Of a stretch of DNA of 20,693 nucleotides, positions 1-5,994 are shown piece after piece. Made by a program: the position numbers and the translations under genes. How positions within the stretch are numbered: position 1 is the first letter of the stretch; each line of letters begins with the position of its first letter. The notes beneath the pieces are model-generated. The model was not told where the DNA came from. It searched no databases and saw only the letters and a program-made list of their open reading frames with translations. The stretch spans positions 1-20,693 of the forward strand of contig JAIVHN010000005.1 in the NCBI GenBank assembly GCA_020201015.1, written 5' to 3'. This DNA is from Spirochaeta sp. GTDB lineage: Bacteria; Spirochaetota; Spirochaetia; DSM-27196; SLAA01.

Positions 1-1
1 C

Positions 2-913
2 ATTCTGAGTCTGGACCGGCGTATTCCGGACAACGTGGCGGACCTGCGTCGCGGTGTCTGGAACAAGGGGGAGTACTCCAAGGCTGAAGGGCTGTACGGC
101 AAGACGCTGGGCATTATCGGTCTTGGGCGCATTGCGTGGGCGCTGGTGGAAAGGGCGCAGGCTTTCGGCATGAAGACCGTGGCTTGGAGCCGCTCGCTTT
201 TGGCGGCTGGGGCTGCAGGAGATGCTGCCCGGGCAGCGGCGGAAGCAGCTGGTATTGCGGTGCTCGACTCGCCGGAGTCGGTTGCTGCTGCCGCAGATGT
301 AGTCAGCCTTCACGTGGCCTCAACCGCCGAGACTCACGGCATAGCTGGCGCGGAGTTCTTCAAAGCTATGAAGCCGGGAGCCTATTTCATTAATACCTCC
401 CGAGCAGAAACCGTGGACGAGCAGGCCTTGCGGCAAGCGGTAGCGGAGAAGGGTATTCGAGTTGCGGTGGATGTCTTTGACGGTGAGCCTGCAGGCAAAG
501 ACGGTGAGGTGCAGAGCGATCTTTTCGCGCTGCCAAGTGTTTACGGAACGCACCACATAGGCGCCTCTACCGAGCAGGCGCAGGACGCCGTGGCCGACGA
601 GGTTGTACGGGTCATAACCGGTTATATGAGTACCGGCAATGTGGCCAATGCGGTCAACCGCATGGAGAAAACCCCGGCCAGGTATCTGGTCTCGGTGCAT
701 CACCGCAACCGCGTGGGTGTGCTTGCCGCGGTTCTCCAGATTATCAAGCAACACGGCATTAACGTGGACGGCATGGAGAATGTACTCTTCCAGGGTGGAG
801 AGGGTGCCTGCGCCAACATTCAGATAGAGACGGCACTCTCACCGGAAGGCCTGAAAGCAGTCACCTCGGCCCATGACGATATCTTCTCTGCAACCATGCA
901 CGAGATTCCCTGA
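2..913 (+). CDS. serA: D-3-phosphoglycerate dehydrogenase, 5'-truncated by the window edge
   Basis: This is the NAD-dependent enzyme that oxidises 3-phosphoglycerate in the first step of serine synthesis, in the cytoplasm. The frame is open to the window edge, so the true start lies upstream; the GTG at 35 is internal, because the residues before it (RIPDNVADLR) already match the family. Visible parts are the Rossmann dinucleotide loop (GIIGLGRIA, with Ala where a third Gly is usual), then the catalytic Arg (TSRAE), Glu (DGEP) and His (THHIGAST), then a C-terminal ACT domain over the last ~75 residues (YLVSVHHRNRVGVLAAVLQ). ACT domains in this family bind serine for feedback inhibition. It converges with the TetR gene across a shared hairpin. 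A generic 2-hydroxyacid dehydrogenase is less likely given the ACT domain. Confidence 0.9.
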   Translation: MLSLDRRIPDNVADLRRGVWNKGEYSKAEGLYGKTLGIIGLGRIAWALVERAQAFGMKTVAWSRSLLAAGAAGDAARAAAEAAGIAVLDSPESVAAAADVVSLHVASTAETHGIAGAEFFKAMKPGAYFINTSRAETVDEQALRQAVAEKGIRVAVDVFDGEPAGKDGEVQSDLFALPSVYGTHHIGASTEQAQDAVADEVVRVITGYMSTGNVANAVNRMEKTPARYLVSVHHRNRVGVLAAVLQIIKQHGINVDGMENVLFQGGEGACANIQIETALSPEGLKAVTSAHDDIFSATMHEIP

Positions 914-920
914 GCTTGCT

Positions 921-954
921 GATGGCGGGACCGAACTATCGTCGGTCCCGCATC
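921..954. terminator. hairpin between serA and the tetR gene, probable bidirectional terminator
   Basis: The arms GCGGGACCGA (925-934) and TCGGTCCCGC (942-951) pair perfectly over 10 bp with a 7-nt loop, and GAT/ATC extends the stem past one bulge. It lies right after the serA stop and covers the last codons of the convergent TetR gene. No long T run follows on either strand, so the terminator role is inferred from position. Confidence 0.6.
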
Positions 955-1589
955 GTTGCTAAGCCGTCAAGGATCAGCTTAAGCCCCGTGGCAAACTCAT
1001 CACCAAAATTGTAGTTAGGTTGGAGCACATGTTCGCGGGCTAACTCTACCAGGTGCGGGTATTCGTCTGGTGCCATGTGCGACAGGATGGATTGGGCCAG
1101 ATCGGCCGCCTCATCTCCGGTGCTGAACGGGACGCTGAGTTCCTGTAACACAAATCCGTAGATGAAACTATCAAGCAGCGCAAAGGCGTGGGCAGCCTGT
1201 GGCACCGTGAACCCGGCCGCCCGCAGCGTTCCCAGTACGGCATTGTGATGCTCCAGGGTTGCAGGGCCGGGATGAGCGCGCGACTCAATCAGACCAAGCG
1301 CCCATCTATGGTGAAGCATGACTTGGCGCATTGCCTGCGAACGCCGGACCATTTCCAAGTACCAGTCTTGCCCAGGAACGGGAGGCTTGAACTCTTGGAA
1401 TATCTGCTCAACCATCTCGTCCAGTAACTCGTCCTTATTCTTTATGTGATGGTACAGCGACATTGCCTCCACACCGAGTTCCGACGCAAGCCGGCGCATG
1501 GAGAGGGAGTTGAGTCCGTGCTCATCCGCAAATTGCACCGCGGTGCGCAGAATGTGGCGTGAGTCCAGTGGGATTCGGCAATTTCTCAT
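936..1589 (-). CDS. TetR/AcrR-family transcriptional regulator
   Basis: This 217-residue DNA-binding regulator has its helix-turn-helix at about residues 29-53 (SLSMRRLASELGVEAMSLYHHI), followed by NKDELLDEM, the usual end of the TetR N-terminal domain. The remainder resembles the Tet-repressor-type C-terminal ligand-binding domain. The start is supported by AGAGG about 7 nt upstream. It is divergent from the dehydrogenase at 1711, and the 121-bp gap carries three palindromes that are good candidates for its operators. The usual TetR arrangement is repression of itself and its neighbour, relieved by a small ligand. The ligand cannot be told from the sequence; it may be a substrate of the dehydrogenase. 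Confidence 0.88.
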   Translation of the reverse strand: MRNCRIPLDSRHILRTAVQFADEHGLNSLSMRRLASELGVEAMSLYHHIKNKDELLDEMVEQIFQEFKPPVPGQDWYLEMVRRSQAMRQVMLHHRWALGLIESRAHPGPATLEHHNAVLGTLRAAGFTVPQAAHAFALLDSFIYGFVLQELSVPFSTGDEAADLAQSILSHMAPDEYPHLVELAREHVLQPNYNFGDEFATGLKLILDGLATMRDRR

Positions 1590-1614
1590 GTAGCAACCTC
1601 TATACGCGAGAAAT

Positions 1615-1687
1615 CTTACACCGTAAGGCTTGCGTCGATCTACCCGTACAGTGTATGGTTTTATTGGCGTGTGCCTTACAGCGTAAG
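1615..1687. promoter_or_regulatory. three operator-like palindromes at 30-bp spacing
   Basis: CTTACACCGTAAG (1615-1627) and CTTACAGCGTAAG (1675-1687) are perfect 5-bp dyads around a 3-nt spacer. A degenerate copy, CGTACAGTGTATG (1645-1657), lies exactly between them, so the three start 30 bp apart, close to three DNA turns. They occupy the gap between the divergent TetR and dehydrogenase genes and are probably bound by that TetR protein. The regulator assignment is inference. Confidence 0.7.
1630..1659 (+). promoter_or_regulatory. possible promoter of the dehydrogenase gene
   Basis: TTGCGT (1630-1635) and TATGGT (1654-1659) are 18 bp apart and would serve as -35 and -10. The -10 overlaps the middle palindrome, and the third palindrome lies just downstream, which would suit repression. 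The hexamers are only moderate matches. Confidence 0.35.
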
Positions 1688-1710
1688 GCGCGTCCAGGAG
1701 GGATGCTTAG

Positions 1711-2766
1711 ATGAAGGCATTTGTGTGTGAAAAGTACGGACCTCCGGGGGTCCTTCAGCTGCGAGAGCTTCCCACACCGGTACCACGCGCGAACGAAGTG
1801 CTTATTCGGGTGCGGGCTGCTACAGTGACCTCGGGCGATAGGCGGGTCCGGGCCTTTGACCTTCCGGCTGGAATGAGGTCGGTGGGGCGTCTGTTTCTAG
1901 GTTGGCACGGCCCCCGGAAGCCGGTGCTCGGCACCGAGCTTGCCGGGGATGTGACGGCAGTCGGGAAGGATGTCTCACGCTTCTCGGTTGGTGATAGGGT
2001 ATTTGCCTTTCCAGGAGCCGGAATGGGCGCCTACGCCGAGTACCGGTGCATGCCCGAGGCCGGGGCTGTCGCGGCGATTCCGGAAGGACTCAGCTACGAG
2101 GAAGCGGCCACACTGTCGTTTGGCGGAGCGACCGCCCTGGACTTCTTCCGCAAGGCTGGATTGCGCGCTGGGGAGAAGGTCTTGATCATTGGCGCATCCG
2201 GTGGCGTTGGCAGCGCGGCAGTGCAGCTTGCACGACACCTTGGTGCACGGGTGACCGGGGTCTGCAGTGGTGCAAATCGGGAACTCGTACGGTCCCTTGG
2301 GGCCGATTCGGTGATTGATTACACGAGGCAAAATCCCGGGGTCGGGGGCGATCGCTACGACGTGATCATGGACACCGTCGGCACGACCCAAGCCGGTGCC
2401 GGAGCTACGCCTCGCGGTGGCACAAAGCCTCCACAGGACCTGTTGGAGCTTCTGAATCCGGGCGGCCGATTGCTGCTTGTAGCGGCTGGTCTTGCAGAGA
2501 TGCTTCGACTCCCCGTCGCGGCCCGTTGGCGCGGCAAGCGCGTGATTGCGGGGCCCGCGGATGAACGACCGGAGTACTTGCATCAACTTGCCGACCTTGT
2601 CCGCGCTGGCGCTTACACGGTGTTTATTGATCGGCGATATCGTTTTGAGGACATCGCCAAGGCGCATGGCTATGTCGATACTGGCAGGAAACGGGGAAAC
2701 GTCGTCCTTTTGGTGGATACGGCGGCCAGCACATCGGCCCATGACGGTGTCCTCCCAGCTACATGA
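1711..2766 (+). CDS. Zinc-independent medium-chain dehydrogenase/reductase (quinone oxidoreductase-like)
   Basis: A 351-residue NAD(P)-dependent oxidoreductase of the MDR superfamily. The N-terminal GroES-like domain includes VLGTELAGDVTAVG and VGDRVFAF. The Rossmann domain starts near residue 160 with IIGASGGVGSAAVQLA, the NADP-binding loop of quinone-oxidoreductase-like members. I do not see the cysteine cluster of the structural-zinc alcohol dehydrogenases. A Gly/Pro-rich stretch near residues 227-240 (GAGATPRGGTKPP) looks like a short loop insertion. The start is fixed by AGGAGG at 1697-1702. Close relatives often reduce quinones or enones. Its TetR neighbour and the three palindromes suggest substrate-induced expression. 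The exact substrate is unknown. Confidence 0.85.
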   Translation: MKAFVCEKYGPPGVLQLRELPTPVPRANEVLIRVRAATVTSGDRRVRAFDLPAGMRSVGRLFLGWHGPRKPVLGTELAGDVTAVGKDVSRFSVGDRVFAFPGAGMGAYAEYRCMPEAGAVAAIPEGLSYEEAATLSFGGATALDFFRKAGLRAGEKVLIIGASGGVGSAAVQLARHLGARVTGVCSGANRELVRSLGADSVIDYTRQNPGVGGDRYDVIMDTVGTTQAGAGATPRGGTKPPQDLLELLNPGGRLLLVAAGLAEMLRLPVAARWRGKRVIAGPADERPEYLHQLADLVRAGAYTVFIDRRYRFEDIAKAHGYVDTGRKRGNVVLLVDTAASTSAHDGVLPAT

Positions 2767-2785
2767 CATCCCTGACACATGTCAT
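2763..2785. repeat. inverted repeat after the dehydrogenase stop
   Basis: ATGACAT (2763-2769) and ATGTCAT (2779-2785) form a perfect 7-bp inverted repeat with a 9-bp spacer, overlapping the dehydrogenase stop codon. A small dyad, TTGTGACAA, follows at 2793-2801. There is no T tract, so this could be an operator for the hydrolase at 2869 as easily as a terminator. No regulator can be assigned. Confidence 0.4.
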
Positions 2786-2868
2786 GTCCACGTTGTGACA
2801 ATGTGTATCTGTTCGAGTGGGGCTTTCATTTGTACACTTGCAGATAGAACGAAACGTGGAGGTTTCTT

Positions 2869-4095
2869 ATGGCTGGAAAGCTACTCAAACGCCTTGGTAT
2901 AGGCTTTGCAATACTTGCTGCCGTGCTTCTTATGCTTGGAGCCGGTGGGTATCTCTATCTGCGTAACAGTGAGTGGTGGGTTGCGGTCACGCTGTTTCAT
3001 GACGACTACCGTGCCGAGAACTTCCGTACCATGCATGAACTCTTTCCCTCGGCCCCGGTGCATGCCGGAGCGGAGGTCTGGCACTGGTCACGTGACGAGC
3101 GCCCCTTACCGGAGCGCTACCTCTTTGAGGGTGAGGAGCGGTCCGTACAGGAGTTCCTGACACGAACCGAAACAACCGGACTCCTGGTGGCTCATGACGG
3201 TACGATTCTGCACGAGTCCTACATGCAGGGCTATGATCAGTCGTCGCTCATAACAAGCTTTTCTATGGCCAAGACCTTTGCCTCGGTCTTGGTGGGACTG
3301 GCCATAGCGGATGGCTACATCGACTCAGTTCATGATCCAATCACCGCCTATGTCCCCGAACTCCGTGGAGGTCCCTATGACGGGATATCAATACATCATG
3401 TCTTGACGATGTCCTCGGGTGTGGCCTTTGACGAGGACTATGAGAACTTCATGTCCGACGTCATGTGGCTACCCATTCGCATTTTCGGATTCGGCGAGCC
3501 CATAGACCAGATTCTCAACGAGCTTGAGCGGGAGCGTGAGGCGGGGAGTTACAACAACTACGTGAGCAGTGACAGCTTGGTGCTGAGCCTCTTGATCTCA
3601 CGGGCAACCGGAGGCCCGGTGACTGAGTATCTTGAGCAGCGGCTCTGGCGGCCAGCTGGCATGGAGTACAACGCCTACTGGAACACTGACAGACACGGCA
3701 ATGCCCTTACCCACGCCTTTCTCAGTGCCAGCTTGCAGGACTTTGCACGGCTTGGCCGGCTCTACCTTAACGAGGGCCGCCGAGATGGTGAGGAGATAGT
3801 GCCTGAAACTTGGGTCGCAGAGTCGCTGTACCGGGACTGGGAGGCGGAACCGCATCTTGCCCCGGGCGACAATCCAGACTCCTTCTGGGAGTTGGGCTTT
3901 GGCTACAAATGGTGGATCCCGGAAGATCCGGAAGGTGACTTCCTGGCGATTGGTATCTGGGGACAGTACATCTATGTCCACCCACGCTACAACATCGTCA
4001 TTGCGAAGACCGCAACAGACTATTACTTCGACGAAAATGATTATGAGAACATTGCCTTCTTCCGAGCCGTTGCACGCGAGTTGGCGGAAGAATGA
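2869..4095 (+). CDS. Membrane-anchored serine hydrolase, class C beta-lactamase-like fold
   Basis: A 408-residue protein of the COG1680 group, which includes esterases, DD-peptidases and 6-aminohexanoate-dimer hydrolase. An N-terminal hydrophobic segment (about residues 10-32) after two or three basic residues suggests an outward-facing membrane anchor. The catalytic SxxK is SMAK at residues 132-135, inside the typical SFSMAKTFAS. Candidate tyrosines occur in SYNNYVSSDS (228-236), and GIWGQY near the C-terminus sits where the third KTG-like motif is expected. Overall pattern is closer to the 6-aminohexanoate-dimer hydrolase subgroup than to true AmpC enzymes, so antibiotic resistance should not be assumed. 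The start has GGAGG at 2860-2864. The substrate is unknown. It converges with the DUF6544-type gene with an 11-bp gap. Confidence 0.85.
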   Translation: MAGKLLKRLGIGFAILAAVLLMLGAGGYLYLRNSEWWVAVTLFHDDYRAENFRTMHELFPSAPVHAGAEVWHWSRDERPLPERYLFEGEERSVQEFLTRTETTGLLVAHDGTILHESYMQGYDQSSLITSFSMAKTFASVLVGLAIADGYIDSVHDPITAYVPELRGGPYDGISIHHVLTMSSGVAFDEDYENFMSDVMWLPIRIFGFGEPIDQILNELEREREAGSYNNYVSSDSLVLSLLISRATGGPVTEYLEQRLWRPAGMEYNAYWNTDRHGNALTHAFLSASLQDFARLGRLYLNEGRRDGEEIVPETWVAESLYRDWEAEPHLAPGDNPDSFWELGFGYKWWIPEDPEGDFLAIGIWGQYIYVHPRYNIVIAKTATDYYFDENDYENIAFFRAVARELAEE

Positions 4096-4106
4096 CGCGG
4101 CCAAGT

Positions 4107-4985
4107 TCAATGGAACGTATAGGAGACCTGTTCCATGCGACCACGCCAGTAGGACAGACGGCCGGTAGGGAGGATCCAACCGACATCGCCGTCCATCGGC
4201 ACAAGCATGCCATCCTGCTGGCGGTAGTTCGTGAAGCGGCCGTCCCACGGCGTGGGTTCAGTTACACCGCCAACGGCACGGTCACGCTCCTCGGCGTAGA
4301 CCCGCTCAATCAAGTTGTCTGAACCAAAGATAAAGCGCAGGGTTACCGTTGTTTCACCGTCGCTCAGGGTCGCGTCGGCGGAGTGATTGTCCACCGCGCT
4401 CCAGGTGACTCCCTGTCCGGGCAGCAGCGCCGTTGGATACCACGCTGTCTCGGCGAGGTACCGCATGAGTTCGCCCCGGGCAATTTCCGGCGTATCTCGG
4501 ATATCAACCATAGGCACAAGGCCCCATAGTGTCACGTAAAGAATACCGCTGCCGTCCACATAGGCGTCATGAACATGAGCATTCATACCGGGTAGAACCT
4601 TGACTCGGCCGTCCCAGACAAAACTCGGACGCTGGGTGCGCACCCGCTGGGTTGAGCGAAAGGGCCGCCACCGTTCGCCGGTCTCGTCCATATTGAAGGT
4701 TCCGGAATGCTCAATGTGAACTGCGGCAACCATACGCTGCCCGGGTGTAAGCACCGTTTCAAGGTATCGCTGAACTGGATCCGGCAAGGTGGAGAGGGCC
4801 GCGGGGTCGTACGTGCTCACTTCAGCGGGACGAACTTCGGCTTCTTGGCGGCGGTGTAGGGCCGCCGTCTCATTCTGCCACCTCCGGTTTCCTACTGCCA
4901 TCATGATGCCGACAGTTACAACCACAACCACTACCAGCACCGTGAGTACAACTCCGGCAACAACGATAACTGTGCGAACGCCCAT
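4107..4985 (-). CDS. DUF6544-type membrane-anchored protein of unknown function
   Basis: A 292-residue protein with a very hydrophobic N-terminal helix (about residues 5-30, rich in Val) and a large soluble part likely outside the cytoplasm. Recognisable family stretches are LPDPVQRYL, FNMDETGERWRPF, PSFVWDGRVKVLPG, RYLAETAWYPTALLPG and TPWDGRFTNY, the pattern I associate with the DUF6544 family. The family has no established biochemical role that I know of. It is the last gene of a minus-strand series with the GNAT gene 89 bp upstream, and may share its transcript. The ribosome site is weak. The family call is from memory of the pattern, not a search. Confidence 0.75.
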   Translation of the reverse strand: MGVRTVIVVAGVVLTVLVVVVVVTVGIMMAVGNRRWQNETAALHRRQEAEVRPAEVSTYDPAALSTLPDPVQRYLETVLTPGQRMVAAVHIEHSGTFNMDETGERWRPFRSTQRVRTQRPSFVWDGRVKVLPGMNAHVHDAYVDGSGILYVTLWGLVPMVDIRDTPEIARGELMRYLAETAWYPTALLPGQGVTWSAVDNHSADATLSDGETTVTLRFIFGSDNLIERVYAEERDRAVGGVTEPTPWDGRFTNYRQQDGMLVPMDGDVGWILPTGRLSYWRGRMEQVSYTFH

Positions 4986-5074
4986 AGTCTCAAGCCCCCG
5001 TATCGGAAGGTACCGTCACACCCTGTGCGGAATTGGGCCGGAGTTCCTTAACCCCGAGGCCACGTGCGGGTGGG

Positions 5075-5524
5075 TCACAGCTCCATCCGCAACCGGATCA
5101 TGTCGCGGCAGGGTATGCCGTTCTCCTCAATCGGCTCCTCATAATTACGGACAAAGAAGTCTAGATCGATCCCGACAATTCGAAAGCCGCACTTCTGATA
5201 GAGCGCGAGCTGTCCAATTCCGGCGTTGCCGGTACCGACCTCAAGTGTTCGGGCTCCACCGGAGCGCGCACGCCGTACGCACTCCTGAATGAGGCCTTTG
5301 GCAATGCCCTGCCCGCGCCGGTCAGGACGGACGGCGATGTTCGCAAGTTCGGCCCGGTCATCCCCTATCCACGCGAGTACAAACTCGCCCACAAGCAGAC
5401 CCTCATCATACATCCCAACGCAGACTCCCCGCGCAAGCCAGTTGTTGACCATTTTACGGGAAGGGTCGGCATCGAGGAGCAGTTCCCACGGGTAGTTGTT
5501 TTCATCAAGTATTTCAAAACTCAT
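5075..5524 (-). CDS. GNAT-family N-acetyltransferase
   Basis: A 149-residue acetyl-CoA-dependent acyltransferase. The acetyl-CoA pyrophosphate loop RRGQGIAKG is at residues 69-77, after the strand ELANIAVRPD. The later LALYQKCGFRIVG is the usual C-terminal GNAT motif, and the tail YEEPIEENGIPCRDMIRL is typical of a chromosomal GNAT subgroup. This is not the layout of the TacT-type toxins, so despite sitting behind an antitoxin-like gene it is probably not a toxin. Its ATG lies inside the end of the small ORF at 5514-5645, an 11-nt overlap that suggests coupled translation. The acceptor substrate is unknown. Confidence 0.87.
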   Translation of the reverse strand: MSFEILDENNYPWELLLDADPSRKMVNNWLARGVCVGMYDEGLLVGEFVLAWIGDDRAELANIAVRPDRRGQGIAKGLIQECVRRARSGGARTLEVGTGNAGIGQLALYQKCGFRIVGIDLDFFVRNYEEPIEENGIPCRDMIRLRMEL

Positions 5525-5645
5525 GACTGCCTACCATCGACCGGTCAGGAAGTCGCATTTGGTTAAATCCACGTTCTATGTTCTCACTTTGTATCTGGAT
5601 GAGTTGTACCCAGTCAATACGTAGTTCAATTTTTTTGACCACCAT
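5514..5645 (-). CDS. 43-residue ORF in the toxin position behind an orphan VapB
   Basis: This ORF starts at the ATG of a TGATG junction with the antitoxin stop and ends 11 nt inside the GNAT gene, so vapB-like, this ORF and GNAT form an overlapping chain. It reads MVVKKIELRIDWVQLI and then a polar, Gln/Arg-rich tail. I do not recognise it. It lacks the aspartate motif of a PIN domain and is far shorter than a VapC. It may be a small gene, a residue of a deleted toxin, or chance. Confidence 0.35.
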   Translation of the reverse strand: MVVKKIELRIDWVQLIQIQSENIERGFNQMRLPDRSMVGSHEF

Positions 5646-5875
5646 CAGGATTTCCCGTAGTCTGTGCTCTCTCTTGCGATGGATCGATGGAAGTAACTCC
5701 GCGAAAGAAATCTATCCAGATCAATCTTCCCAAAGTACTCCTGCAGGCCCTGAGTTTTTTCTCGTTGTATGAGGCTTTCCAGTGCTGTCTTAATGAGTTC
5801 CGTCTTGGTCTTTATGTGTGTTAGCTCCATCGCCTCCTCAACTAGTTCACGTGTAAGGTCAAGTGTCGTTCTCAT
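5645..5875 (-). CDS. VapB-family antitoxin without a toxin partner
   Basis: A 76-residue protein starting MRTTLDL, with LVEEAMELTHIKTKTELI and KTALESLIQREK, the usual VapB N-terminal DNA-binding region, then a short tail with FGKID, which in VapB proteins begins the toxin-neutralising part. The ATG at 5875 is preferred over the upstream in-frame ATG at 5902 because GAGG precedes it and the family motif begins there. In normal loci a PIN-domain VapC follows at once. Here only a 43-residue ORF does. The C-terminus lacks the acidic/aromatic pattern usual after FGKID, so it may be altered. It is divergent from acetyl-CoA synthetase. Confidence 0.75.
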   Translation of the reverse strand: MRTTLDLTRELVEEAMELTHIKTKTELIKTALESLIQREKTQGLQEYFGKIDLDRFLSRSYFHRSIARESTDYGKS

Positions 5876-5885
5876 AGCAACCTCG

Positions 5886-5937
5886 TATGCATGAAATATC
5901 ATTCATTATATGCATTAACAAGGTATTTCATATGCAT
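5886..5937. promoter_or_regulatory. symmetrical operator-like region with three ATGCAT sites
   Basis: ATGCAT occurs at 5887-5892, 5910-5915 and 5932-5937. The outer copies are part of larger inverted arms (ATGCATGAAATATC against GGTATTTCATATGCAT) centred on the middle copy. On the minus strand a consensus TATAAT (5910-5905) overlaps the centre and would be the -10 of the antitoxin gene. VapB proteins typically bind such dyads to repress their own operon, so this is a likely autoregulatory site. Confidence 0.6.
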
Positions 5938-5959
5938 TCGAGTTCTTGTGTATATAAAG

Positions 5960-5988
5960 TTGACGAATACAGTTAGGTATACGACAAT
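5960..5988 (+). promoter_or_regulatory. possible acetyl-CoA synthetase promoter
   Basis: TTGACG (5960-5965) is a good -35, with GACAAT (5983-5988) 17 bp downstream as a weak -10. This would give an almost leaderless transcript for the start at 5995, which also lacks a well-spaced ribosome site. An alternative -10, TATATA, lies at 5950-5955. Confidence 0.25.
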
Positions 5989-5994
5989 AGCAGG

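Noticed and set aside
1975..2778. 267-codon open frame antisense to the dehydrogenase
   Set aside because: It mirrors a clear Rossmann-fold gene and its translation resembles no family.
2869..4095. Antibiotic-resistance beta-lactamase
   Set aside because: The fold matches, but the motifs are closer to esterase or 6-aminohexanoate-dimer hydrolase types, with a membrane anchor and no AmpC-specific signature.
5075..5524. GNAT gene as a TacT-type toxin paired with the VapB-like antitoxin
   Set aside because: The tail (EEPIEENGIPCRDMIRL) matches an ordinary chromosomal GNAT subgroup, and TacT toxins pair with DUF1778-type antitoxins, not VapB.
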